From Ditylenchus dipsaci (lineage: Eukaryota; Nematoda; Chromadorea; Rhabditida; Anguinidae), in assembly GCA_004194705.1 (NCBI GenBank), contig SADC01001353.1, positions 1 through 64,000 on the forward strand: 64,000 bases of DNA, written 5' to 3'. The notes beneath the pieces are model-generated. The model saw only the letters and a list, made by a program, of their open reading frames with translations. It did no database searches and had not been told where the DNA came from. This document shows positions 22,518 to 33,104 of the stretch, one piece after another; within the stretch, counting starts at the first letter, position 1, and the number at the start of each line of letters is the position of its first letter. The translations under genes and the position numbers were made by a program.

Positions 22518-23147
22518 GTGGGGTTGCTGGATCCATCATCCAACAAGGTGAATATTTTACTTCACGATTTTCGGGTGTATTTTATTCAACATTTAGGTCG
22601 TGGCTTTGTCGTCTTTCCGGTCAATTCAAGGCGTTGGTTTTTCGTCTCTTCAAAGGTCAAGTCATTGATGGAATCGAAATACCCCGGCCAAAATGGGTGC
22701 GTGACATTTCACTCTCAGGACATTTCACTCTAACGGTCATCTAAAATTGCATGAGTGGGGGATTCGAGGTTGTCATACGCTGCATTTCAGGTGTTTCAAG
22801 TGACTAAAGCTGGATTATTTGTGAACATAAGTCCGTTGACTTGCTTCGTCTCCAGGGCATGTTTTTAAGTTGGCAAGGTTGTTTTCACAGCACATGTTTT
22901 ATTTTAGCAGTGCGTTCCACCGGATATGGAGTTTTGTTCTGACAGTGTTCCGGCCAGTTACAGAACGAAGTAAGTCTTGAATCAGTGATTTCTGATGTGA
23001 AACTTTCTTTTTCAAGACGAGACTGTTGTTTACAAGGAGGGAGATGAGATTCGTGTCAAGCTTGTTGGAATTCGGGTGGATCCAAATGACATCTTCTCTA
23101 TTGGCACGCTAATGGAAGACTACTTGAGACTTTGCACTTTTGAATAG
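22518..23147 (+). CDS. rpb-7: RNA polymerase II subunit RPB7 (C-terminal part; interrupted)
   Basis: RPB7 pairs with RPB4 in the Pol II stalk and binds emerging RNA. Recognisable pieces run in order. They are [15 protein letters not shown] (22518-22547 and 22597-22679), [35 protein letters not shown] (22791-22856), CVPPDMEFC...ASYRTK (22908-22969) and [20 protein letters not shown] ending TLMEDYLRL (23017-23147). Together these are roughly the second half of RPB7 including its S1/OB fold. The N-terminal half was not found. Breaks: one base short after FPV (GGTCAA), no GT donor after GQVIDGIE where CCCGGCCAAAAT-type repeat begins, a GC donor at 22857, and an imprecise last acceptor. AATAAA at 23204-23209. 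It is either a disrupted duplicate or a real gene damaged by insertion plus assembly error. Confidence 0.75.
22685..22745 (+). repeat. Minisatellite-type insertion at RPB7 exon/intron border
   Basis: ACCCCGGCCAAAATGGGTGC followed by two GACATTTCACTCTC units lies exactly where the RPB7 donor should be. The same words form the arrays at 23270-23360 and, inverted, at 24015-24250. Confidence 0.6.
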
Positions 23148-23203
23148 ACAATGTATTCTCGCAAGTTCACTATCCTTCGATGTTCAATTGTTTGTTTCTT
23201 GCC

Positions 23204-23209
23204 AATAAA
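23204..23209 (+). terminator. rpb-7: AATAAA poly(A) signal of RPB7 copy
   Basis: AATAAA 57 nt after the TAG stop at 23145-23147. Confidence 0.6.
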
Positions 23210-23699
23210 GAATGTCTTGTTGTTTGAGGTCGTATTTCAATGGGTCCACCCCGAAACACCCCCACCAAAACTCCCCGGCCGAAACACCTTCGCCGAAATA
23301 CCCTGGCCATAATCACTTTCTGGGACATTTCACTCTTTGGAAAAATTCACTCTCCGGTCTAATATTTGCTCTAATAATGTATCTTCCTCTCGGATCTGAA
23401 ATTTTCATGTATTAGTAATTGTTACTTACATTTTTGTTTTCAAGATTAATCGACATCAGATAAAAGATTTTTGATAGGAAAGCTTTCGAATATACTTTTA
23501 AGTACTGCGAGAAGGTTGGCCGTTTTGCGGCTAAGACCAGCATACTCCGCATTGCAAATAATAGAAACTAAACCAATCGGTGGCCCCTCTAAAATTAACA
23601 AAAGTTGGTGTTACGCAAGCGGTAGTAAAAAGTGGCAGCACTTAGGTGATATTACCTAGGTAGTGATCCACTTTCTGAATATTGTCTGATTTACATCAA

Positions 23700-23940
23700 A
23701 AAATGGTCTAACATACCACACCAATATGCCACATCCTGAGTACTTTCACCAGGGTACCACCACCTGGGTACCCACACCTTAATACCACCACTTGAGTAGC
23801 ACCACCTGAGTACCAATTTCTGAGTAGCTCGACACTAGCACTTTTGCCTGGATACTACCTAAGTATCACTAGCTAGGCAGTTCTACCCGAGTACCGATAA
23901 CTGAGCGCTACCTTGGTAGTTCTTTCCATGGGCATACAAT
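23700..23940. repeat. ACCACCTGAGTACC word array
   Basis: Irregular words (CACCACCTGAGTACC, CTGGGTACCC, CTAAGTATCACTAGC) occur with 11-20-bp spacing. Similar words occur at 13850-14060 and 62510-62690. Confidence 0.5.
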
Positions 23941-24014
23941 TTTTTAAAACTGGGGTTACTGCAAATTTTGAACAAATTTTCGCTCGGTTTTCATTTCGAA
24001 TTTTTATAATGGTT

Positions 24015-24250
24015 TCAAGAGTTAAGTGTCCCAGAGAGTGAAATGTCCCAGAGAATGAAATGTCCGGAGATTGAAATGTCCTAGAGAGTGAAATGTCCCT
24101 GAGAGTGAAGTGTCCCGGAGAGTGAAATGTCTGGAGAGTGAAATGTCCTAGAGAGTATAATGTCCCTGAGAGTGAAATGTGCCGGAGAGTGAAATGTCTG
24201 GAGAGTGAAATGTCCTAGAGAGTGAAATGTCCGTGTCCCGGCCAAAATAC
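24015..24250 (-). repeat. GAGAGTGAAATGTCC minisatellite
   Basis: About 13 units of GAGAGTGAAATGTCCCR type, ending GTGTCCCGGCCAAAATACCCC. It is inverted relative to the CATTTCACTCTC words at 22700-22740 and 23310-23360, so the RPB7 exons lie between opposed arrays. Long open frames here are a by-product of the repeat. Confidence 0.75.
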
Positions 24251-24749
24251 CCCCTACAGCAAAGTGGCGAGGAAACAACCCAAACTATCTAGGATGTTAT
24301 GTGGAAAATGATACAACTTATATGACAGATTCTTTTGATGAATATGATTATTGAAACTGTAGAATAAACGCGGAGGAATAAATTACAACAGACGGTACGC
24401 TGCAAAACGGTCCACCAAGCTATTTGACTTAAACCAGCAACCCCACCTAAAAACAAAACGAGAAAAGCAAGAGACGGCGATGGTAAAGAAATAAAAACTA
24501 ATCTAATACAGCGGCACGCAGCTTACTCTGGGCCTAGGTAGAGATGCCAGATCACCTAGACAACAAGAAATTTCAACAAGAACCAAAAGGAAAAAAATTC
24601 ACACCAAAAATAGAGACGCAACTTTTAATGAAAAAAATATTTTCGCATTTCAAAAAAATAATTACGGAAAAAATAAATGGTCCCCCACCAATTCAAAAAT
24701 TACAAATTGCCGTGACTAGGAAGAGGTCGGGTCCTTTAAATAAACTTTT

Positions 24750-25095
24750 TCACAGTCCAGATGGTTGACTACACCGAGTTTATTCACAGTCTACTCAAAT
24801 GGTTAATTGCGCTTTATTTTGAGTTTATTTTGACTCGACTAGAATAAACTACTTAATTCTAGTAAAATAGTTAATTAATATAATCCGGATAGTTAACTAC
24901 ACCGAGTTTATTTACAGTCAACCCAAAAAGTTAACTACACCAAGTTTATTTACAGTCAGCCCAAATAGTCAAATACACCGAGTTCATTTACAGCCAACCC
25001 AAATAGTTAAGGGTAGCAGGTTCATTTACAGTCAACCTAAAAGGCTAAGTACAGCGAATTTATTTACAGTCAACTCAAATAGTTAACTTGAATTA
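24750..25095 (+). repeat. 37-38-bp minisatellite block
   Basis: About eight units of TTTACAGTCAACCCAAATAGTT/AACTACACCGAG type. It lies just downstream of the last recognised exon of the chitin-binding gene. Confidence 0.7.
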
Positions 25096-25247
25096 AATTA
25101 AAGTTGAATTTAAATTTAATTTTAAATTCAAATTGAATTAAATAAGCACAAAATACTGATGATAAATACTGATTCCTGTTTTTTAGTTCTACAGCATTTC
25201 TGATCCAGTTTTCCTTTCAAAATCTTGTTCGAAATCCCACCTGTACC

Positions 25248-28200
25248 TTAAAACATCAGCACTAATCTCAGCTCCCAATATCCTCTAAAACCACCCACCT
25301 GACAAATAGACTGTCCAGGACACTGAAGATTGCTGTCACAAATCCCAATCTGCACCCCTCCGGCACAGGTGCACTCATAGATCCTCACTCTGCTCAATCC
25401 TACATTATTGGAAATTGCTGCAGCTGGGCCATAGGTCGGATTTGGCTGGGGATGGCTGGCCACGAGCTTGTGGCTGGATAGGAAGGCACTTGGGTCTGCG
25501 TATAACCTCCGGATGTTCCACCCTGAGTTGCAGGTGGATAGGAAGGTCTTTGGGGATGGATATATCCTCCTTGGGGTTGGATATAGCCTCCGGATAGCTG
25601 GTTTGTTAGTGGCTGAGGTTGTGTATATCCTCCGGATAGATGGTTGGCTGGCTGCTGAGGCTGGATATAGCCTCCAGATGGTGGATACCCACTAGATCCA
25701 GTGCCAGCAGGAGGATAGTGAGGTGACTGACCACCGTAATTTTGACTAGGAATCTGGACATTACCTTGCTGAGCACCATAATTCTGTGGCATACCACCCC
25801 TCTGATTGTCTGGATTTGATCCAGAAGTGGTCATCGAGCTGGGAATTTGCCCCAAGTTGGCATTATTTGGTTCAGAACCAGTTGTTTGAGTCCCAGGTGC
25901 TGGGATACTACCTACACCTTGGTCGCTACCCCATATACACATCTGCTCTCTAGAATCAAACATGGTGTATGGAGCACAAGGCATCCTCTGCCAACGACCG
26001 CACAATACATTATAGGGCGCTGGTTGACACTGAAGGAAATGGTTTCTCGAGTCTGGGTCATTGACCAGAGGGTCCAGCATCCAGGAGCATATGCTCTGGT
26101 ATTTTGCGTTTTCGTTAGACTGTACTGAAAATCGGAGAATTTTTTTGGTGTTTTAAGTAGTTACATTTTGATTGGTGATTTATATATTTGAAATTCAATT
26201 TTTAACCAAGAAAAAAGCGTAAAAGATCTTAGAATAAGGATTTTTTTTTAAATATTTGACGAGGTCCGACTCCTCATAGCTGCAGGCCATCTTTTCTTAT
26301 TTAAAAGTCTGAAATTTGTAAGAGTATGCTTGCCCATCACATCATATATAAGGATATTATATTTTTCCTAGTAGCTAGTCCAACAATGTATTTAGAGACT
26401 TTCTCGCCAAAAATACAAATAAGAAAGTCCATGGAAGACCAATCTGATTTGGAAAAACAAACCCAAAGGACATGGCTGAGGTTGCACCACTGAATTGATC
26501 ATGGATCTCTCTGGTATTGGTCCTACATAGCTTGTAGAGTCCAGTTTATTGTTTGTCGGCACATAACCACTGTTTTGATATCCAGCACCCATCTGGCTGC
26601 CATGAAGTTGGACCATACCTGGTGCATTATTGTGAGCATATCCAGCTGGAGGGTTGTTCTGCTGGTTTTGAAATGACTGTTGATCGCCTGGCTGACTGCC
26701 GCCATGGCCAAAGGCACTGTCAGGTGATAGGTATTGCTGAGGTCCAGCCGCTTGACCACTTGGATTAGGGTTATACAGCTGGTCAGGCGGTGGCTGACTG
26801 ACTGCATGGTCGCCTTGACCAGCGATAGGGCCACTTTGATTGACGGTATAGCCACCTTGATTCACTGTATGGTCACCTTGACTAACTGTATTATAGTTTT
26901 GCCTGAGAGTTGGCTGCTGTTGGTCCTGGATTTGCTGAGGCTGGTTCGTAGAGGTCAGACCCAGCTCAGCATAGTTACCTTGCTGATACTCCGGTTGTTG
27001 GTTTTGGTAATTGAAATTGTTTCGAGGAGGATTTTGATTGACTGTAGGTTGCTGATGATCCCCAAAATAGGGCTGTTGAGGGGGGTAGTTTGCTGGATTG
27101 GGGGTGGACCAAGGTATTGAGATGTAGGTAAGCCTTGATTACCATGGCTATTGCCACCTGGATCGGGAACACACTGACAAGGAGGTGGTTGGGAGGATGT
27201 GCAGCAACAGTCCATGAACACTTGAGGCTGGTGGTTTTGTTTCTGAAATTTTATTTGTCAAAGGCCTTGACTCTTTGCTTAAAATAGTTTGCTTAAAATG
27301 CTTAATTTGCTTAAAATAGGTTAAGCTTTTTTTTGTCAAAAATTATCTTTTTGTTAAAATTTTCCTTTTGTCTATTTGTCTTAGATTCAGGCAACACTTC
27401 AGAAGGGAACCAAGCTTTTTGAATTTTCGGGCACAATACTTTTTCTCTAATGTTTTACCATGTTTTGAGAACTTTTGCCAAAAAGCATTTTTCGGCAAGC
27501 TCACCTATCAAATTTCAAAAAGTTTTGGGTTACCTTGGTCCCCCAAGGCAAGGTTTTTTTTTGCAAAAAGATATTTTTTGGCGAAAATGCAATAAGATGA
27601 GAGGGCTGATGGGCTTCAGACTTACATTTTCACAACTCGTTGCAATTTCCTAGCTTTTAACACGGGAACGGCTGTACGTCCCGATGGTATGTCCTTGTGC
27701 AGAATTTCACGCTGAGCACGATGGTGAAAAAAAAACTTGAAAAAAAAAAATAACTCTATGGTGGTCAGCGGCGTTTGTGAACCATCAATGTCACGATTCT
27801 TGCCTATGCTACTTCAAAGAGGTAAAACATGCCGCTTTTTTAATATATTCATTATATTTCATGTGTAAAAAAAGGGCAGATTGCGAGCTTTCAAATGGCA
27901 TATCGTGGAGGTATTTATGACAATTGTATGAAAAAATTTCGGCTTAGAGAAACCATTGTGTGTTTTTTTTCAAAAACGTTGTTCATACAAAAATATGCAC
28001 AAAAAAGTGTGGAAATGCCGGTTTTAAGTTAATAGCCGACAATATTTGACAGAACAAGCAAAACTGCACCAGATAGTGCTTCAAAGTAATCTGAAACCAA
28101 GCTTTTTGAGTGTTTAGCAAACGTTCAAAAGTATATTCCAAAAGGCATCTTGACCTGAAACTTCGATTTCGCTACATAAATCTTAAATTCTGACACCTGA

Positions 28201-30873
28201 TTAGTGTTCAGCATGGTCGATTTACTTGAGAAACTGTAATTTGATTAATACAATCACTCTCAAATTTCAAATTCCGCTCAGGACAATAATCATTAGAAAA
28301 TTTTAAAAAATTTGAATTTAAATGATTTTTTGTCTTGAGCGGAATTTGAAATTTGATAGTGATTGTGATAATCAAAGGGCAGTTTTTTGAGTAAATCAAC
28401 CATGCTGAACACGAATCCGGTGTCAGAAATTTAGGTTTATCAAGCGAAATCAAAGTTTCAGGTCAAGATGCCTTTTGGAATATACTTTTGAACGTTTGCT
28501 GAACACTGAATAAGCCTGGTTACATATTACTTTAAAGCACTATCTGGTGCAGTTTTCCTTGCTCTGTCAAATATTGTCGGCTATTAACTGAAAACCGATA
28601 TTTCCACACTTTTTTGTGCATATTTTGTATGAACAACGTTTTTGAAAAAAAACACACAATGGTTTCTCTAAGCCGAAATTTTTTCATACAATTGTCATAA
28701 ATACCTCCACGATATGCCATTTGAAAGCTCGCAATCTGCGCTTTCTTTTGCACATGAAATATAATAAATATATTAAGAAAGCGGCATGTTTTACCTCTTT
28801 GAAGTGGCATAGCCAAGAATCGTAACATTGATGGTTCATTTTAGAGTTACTTTTTTTTCAAGTTTTTGTTTACCATCGTGCTCAGCGGGAAATTCGGCAC
28901 AAGGACATACCATCAGATCGTACAGCCGTTCCTGTGTTAAAAAATCTAAGAAATCCACAAAATCCAAACCTACATCAATACATAAACAATTAGTTCTTTG
29001 TGGTGGACATGGACAATCCGGCAGGTTGGGTATTTGAGGGTATCTGTGCTTCCTCCTGACTCCTGAATCCTTTGGCAGCACTGAAAATACATGGGGTTCC
29101 AACACTTCCAGCGGTCCAGACCTGCAGGCACATGTGAAATCATCTTTTGGGCATATGCAAGCAGGCTGTTCCACTTTGCGAAGAGTCAGCCACTAGAAAA
29201 GGGTACTTGGTTTGAGATTTAAAAAAAAAGTGCAGTTGGACGTTGTCAAAAATCTGACCGTCTGAGTAGAATTATTGGGAGGACAGAAGTCGAATTGGTC
29301 AGCCAGTTCGGGATCATCACACAATTCTTGTTGGAGTACGACGGACTCTTGAGGCATGCATAGTTGGGCAAGGGACACAAATTGGTACCAGCAGGGCACT
29401 CGCGCAGACGCCAAATTCCCAGATCTTGTCTAAAATTGGGTCGGCTAAAATTTGTTAAGAATGAGATTTTTATAAGTTTTTTTATAATAGCCAATTTTTC
29501 ACTTTATTTGATTTTAGTAGGGCGGAGAATACTTGAATGATTTCTCGATTCACATCCTAGGGTAAATCAACTGCCGGATTCAAAAATGTGCCTTTAGTCA
29601 ATTTTCGGAGACAGCTCTCAGGCAAGTTTCCACTCACTTTCTAGCTCATTTCACTAGATGCCGAATGAGTGATGGTTTTTGAAAGAGTCATTTTGAAAAA
29701 ATGGGTCCAAAAATTCCATTTAAATTATTTCGAATCAATTGGCCATAGTTAGATTTGGGTAATACTTTTTTGCCGCAAATGTACTTTTCTGAGGGCAAAA
29801 CTTTCTTGCCACAGATTCTTTTTTTATGTCACAGATTCCCTCACTTTTGTCACAGATTTAGCTATAGTTACAGGGGGGGGGGGTTTGGAAGGTGTGGCAA
29901 GCACTTTTGAAATCGGTCAAAAAAATTACGCGAATCTGCTTCTGCCGCAAAAAGAATTCTGCCACGAATATAATTTTTTCCCGCAAATGTACTTTTTCGC
30001 CGTGAATTTTACTCTTTTTGGCGCAAAACTATATGCGGCAAAGTTTGCGGAAAAAAATATCGCCTATTAGAATTAGGGCTGGTTAATCACCTGTAATTTA
30101 GTAATACCGGTCAGTGAACGGTAAGTCGTCGGAAATCCGGTGATTCACGTATTCTGCTTTTATAGTCATTCAAAAAAGTCAATTCATTCAAAAAACCTAG
30201 CATGATCAATTAAAAACATCGTCTAAAAATTATCCAAGCTGTGAATTCCAATTAGTATATTGTCTTAAGCCAATCTTATAGAGAAAATTCGACTTACTAT
30301 TGCTGTTTTTCCGCAAAGAAAGAAAATTCCTAAACTCAAGGTTAAAAAAATTGCAAAAAACAAATCAGACTGAAAATTTCCGAAAAAAACAGGGTGACCA
30401 GGTCCTATTTTTTTACGTTTGCACTTGAAATAGTTTTTGTTTCCTAAATGTATCCAAATTTTCCACAAAAAAATTAACTAACCTATCAGCATTATTAGCA
30501 TGATTCAGAGGAGTACACTCCGCAAACTTCCTAGAGTCTTCAGCTGGTCTGCGAACATTGGGTAGTTGGCACAGGTCACCCAGCACTACTCTCCAATGTT
30601 TAGTGGGCACAATAGGTGGATGATCAGGTGGACTGGGTGGTACTGGTGGTTCAGGAGTGGTTGCTGGATTGCTAGATATTAATTCCTCCACCCTTTCCTG
30701 TGGCGCCTCTGCTTGCTGGTCTGAACTGCGGTAGACATAGTAGTCATGAATTGAACGGGATATTTGACTTGGATTGAGAGGGTATTCTTGGCTCTGGTCC
30801 ACCTGCTGCTCGATGATGAGCTGTTGGTCCTGCTCGGTCATCAATGGCGAGTATTCCAACAGAAAACATTGGG
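25248..30873 (-). CDS. Secreted chitin-binding (CBM14 x2) Pro/Gln-rich Cys protein, five exons
   Basis: Exons: 30873-30483, 29444-29259, 29192-28911, 27242 to about 26440, and 26124 down to a GTGGGT donor at 25299 or a stop at 25248. Phases agree at all four joins. The first CBM14 spans exons 1-2 (VVLGDLCQLPN...SRKFAEC...GIWRLRECPAGT...ACLP). Exon 3 is Cys-rich (CICPKDDFTCAC, CPCPPQRTNCLC). Exon 4 has CCCTSSQPPPCQC then a long Gln/Pro/Asn tract. Exon 5 has a second CBM14 (SRNHFLQCQ...CGRWQRMPC...FDSREQMCIW), then GGYIQPQ repeats, then an EB-like C...GICDSNLQCPGQSIC end. Three frame breaks (exon 2 GCCTC, exon 4 CCCCC, exon 5 GGCCAG) are each cured by one extra C. Likely a cuticle or eggshell matrix protein. 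The 5' end with signal peptide was not found. Confidence 0.75.
27646..28957. repeat. 1.3-kb near-perfect palindrome in an intron, arms about 640 bp
   Basis: Left arm 27646-28300 and right arm about 28318-28957 are inverted copies (for example GAGGTAAAACATGCCGC / GCGGCATGTTTTACCTC). Only a short AT-rich spacer separates them. The right arm runs into exon 3 of the chitin-binding gene, and the left arm ends with a mutated copy of that exon's last 30-40 bases plus its GTATGTCC donor. A partial relative lies at 59310-59410. Confidence 0.8.
29755..30065 (+). repeat. TTTTGCCGCAAATGTACTTTT word array in intron
   Basis: Words such as TTGCCGCAAATGTACTTTT, TGCCACAGATTC and TTGTCACAGATT recur about ten times, around a 14-base G run at 29873-29884. 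Similar words occur at 45815-45875, 48085-48165 and 63525-63560. It lies in intron 1 of the chitin-binding gene. Confidence 0.55.
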
Positions 30874-31881
30874 CTAGAAATTGGGTATTTGGATATAGAG
30901 TAACACTTAATAATTTTTGGTGTCAGGAAAAAGAGGGTTCTTTGTATCTCAGCGTAAAAACCCAAGTGCCCATCAGCCCCTCGTGAAAGTATTTTTCTCT
31001 GATTCTACCTTTTCCTGGTCCCTTGATGTTTTCACATCAAACCATTGCAATGTGGAGTATGCTGGCCTGTGGCCGCATAACGGCCAGCTACCCTCCGTAT
31101 TATAGGTGCCAGCATTATTAGTTTCGCCGGCGAAAAAGTTGTGAAATAGGTGAAAATGTGAAAAGTTGGCTTAGAGCACAATACTCTTTGGAGAGGGCGG
31201 GCACTTGGGCTGCTGTCGAAGTTTTGATGTCTAGATTGTGCCAGGTTCAAATTTCGTGTGTAAAATTTTTATTTTTTCTCTAACTGTGAAGTGTGGTCCC
31301 TTCTTTTCGCTCTTTTGAATTCGCATATTTTTTAATTTGTACAATTTGTATTTTATTGTAACTGCGGGCTGCATTTCCATAAAAAAAATTTGGCGAAGCT
31401 TTAGGAGCAGAGTATGCTAATGCACGTTTAGACTGGTTCAAACGTGTTTCCCAAACTGCAATAGATACTAGATTTCAAAAATTAGCGAATTCAAAAACTG
31501 GCACAAAAGGTCCAAAAGCCCTGAAAAAAATTATATAAACGGTTTGTTTTCAGTAGACCTACTATTGAATATGCATTTGAGCAGGAGTAGTAGAAGAAGT
31601 AAGGGTGCAAAATATGTGTTCATCTATGCCCATACATTCAGCGCTAGGTTAGTTGTGGTTGACCCTAGTGTCCAAGTTTCTGTTGACGAAGACAGAAAAT
31701 TATCTGAAACATGGAATTGGGTACCACTTATTTTGAGAAAAGGGTGGGATTTTTGTTTTTTCACCCAGCAGGGACGTAAAAATCAACTTTCCGTGTAATT
31801 GCCTGACGGAATTTTCGCCATGTCGACTGTAGACCTCCCAAAGGTCTAAACTCAAAATTTTGGGCCACTAACAAAAAAACT

Positions 31882-32275
31882 TTAAAGTAGGCGATGGCTT
31901 AGACCCCCACCTGTATACCTATAAAATCCCACTAGGTGCCCAAAAAAACTTCTGTGGTATGACCACCAAAAAACTATCAATAATGGAGGTAGTGCATGAT
32001 CATCCAGCAGAACCATTGTAAATGTCGCTGGGCCAGTCATCATAATCGCTTCTTGTCCTGTCATTGATCCTCTTTCGGATAGGGGATTAGCAGTAGTAGT
32101 AGGAGACTCTCCAATAGTTTCTTTGCTCAGTTGGTTGTTCCTCCTCAATTGGATAAGCCACATTAACTATCCATTGGGCAGTTCCTCCGGAAAACTGTTT
32201 TTGCTGGAACAACTGTAGAAGATGATTGTATGACACCCACGCAAACAACAACAAAAACAACGATACTTGATTTGC
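31882..32275 (-). other. Unassigned coding-like segment in unit copy 1
   Basis: On the - strand one frame reads AQWIVNVAYPIEEEQPTEQR then a stop after YYYC, while the next frame continues SPTTTANPLSERGSMTGQE. The composition is protein-like but the frame switches, and no splice pattern or domain was settled. It is probably the 3' part of a gene upstream in the unit, or an unrelated open stretch. Identical in copy 2 at 35671-36065. Confidence 0.25.
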
Positions 32276-32736
32276 AAGGAAATTAAAGAGTGAGCAGCTG
32301 TAATAAAGCTTTATGATGAGGGCTGGTCAGCATACGGACCAAATATATATTTTTTATTATAATCCCCAAAACAAACTTTTTAATTTCTTTTCTGACGCAG
32401 AATAAACCCCCACTCATTCTGAGCCAGGATTAGACCGCCAAAAACATTTGTCGATGACTGTAGAACTTTTGCTGATAATGTACCAGCAATTTCACAGTTA
32501 TCAATAACTATAGCATTTTTCGTATAATGTACCAGAAAGTTATTGATAACTTTGTTTTCCGTTTTTTCCGTATTATGTTAATATTATATATTTCAACTGC
32601 CAGCTCCACAAAATAGAACAAATGAACAAAACTGTAGCGATCTTATTTACCGACATGAAGATTTAGACCTATATTAAGGAGCACTGAATATATCCACTGA
32701 CTTGTTTATTTCTACAGAGCGACCACATACACCTAT

Positions 32737-33090
32737 TCAGACCTGATATGTTGGAGTAGGAGGATGAGCTGAATATCCGGCAGGAGGAGGAGGATGGACT
32801 ACATAGGCGGCTTGAGGTTGCTTCTTGTTATCGTCATTCATCAGATGCATCAGTGCAATCCCGCAGAAACACACAAAGTATATCCACATCTAACAGTCAT
32901 CAAAGTAATCCTACCCAAAAATACAAGGGCCAATCAGAAAAATAGGCAAAACACAAACAGCAAAAACAAGATCCTAAAATAGAAAAAAATGTGATGGCAT
33001 GACAAAAAAATACGCCTTACCACATCCATATAGCCATTCTCTGGACGTCCCCGAAATTTTTTGCAGTAACACCATCCACAGTCAACAGCG
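32737..33090 (-). CDS. Small Cys-rich single-pass membrane protein with PPPP tail, copy 1
   Basis: Exon about 33085-33021 encodes CGWCYCKKFRGRPENGYMDV and ends at GTAAGG. An exon at 32973-32915 encodes a hydrophobic segment (DLVFAVCVLPIFLIGP), and an exon at 32889-32737 encodes a second Cys/hydrophobic stretch. Its tail is NDDNKKQPQAAYVVHPPPPA ending PPTPTYQV. AATAAA (reverse) is at 32704-32709. The phase between the last two exons does not fit by one base. The layout (Cys motif, membrane segment, Pro/Tyr cytoplasmic tail) resembles Shisa-like adaptors in outline only. 5' exons are missing, and a CAATTCACTCCC array abuts upstream. Confidence 0.45.
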
Positions 33091-33104
33091 AGAAAAAGCG
33101 GGAC

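Larger units (their letters stand above)
22229..24745. repeat. Inverted repeat (about 300-bp arms) around the RPB7 exons
   Basis: The left arm (about 22229-22530) and right arm (about 24434-24740) match inverted over about 300 bp (GACCTCTTCCTAGTCA, TCTCTACCTGGG, CATCGCCGTCTCTTGCT). Both arms include the start of an RPB7 exon (GGTGGGGTTGCTGG) and diverge exactly after it. The right arm is thus an inverted partial copy of the 5' side of the RPB7 region. Confidence 0.7.

Noticed and set aside
22680..22790. AT-AC (U12-type) intron in RPB7
   Set aside because: The start ATACCCC does not match the U12 donor consensus and the end is AG, not AC; repeat insertion explains it better.
24015..24250. CRISPR-like regularly spaced repeats
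   Set aside because: Units are contiguous 15-17-bp minisatellite repeats without unique spacers, in eukaryotic DNA.
28208..28828. Open frames within the giant palindrome
   Set aside because: They occur in mirror form in both arms and show no protein-like conservation or domain.
31544..31798. Open frame running into duplication copy 1
   Set aside because: It crosses the duplication border, so at least half cannot be ancestral coding; no domain seen.
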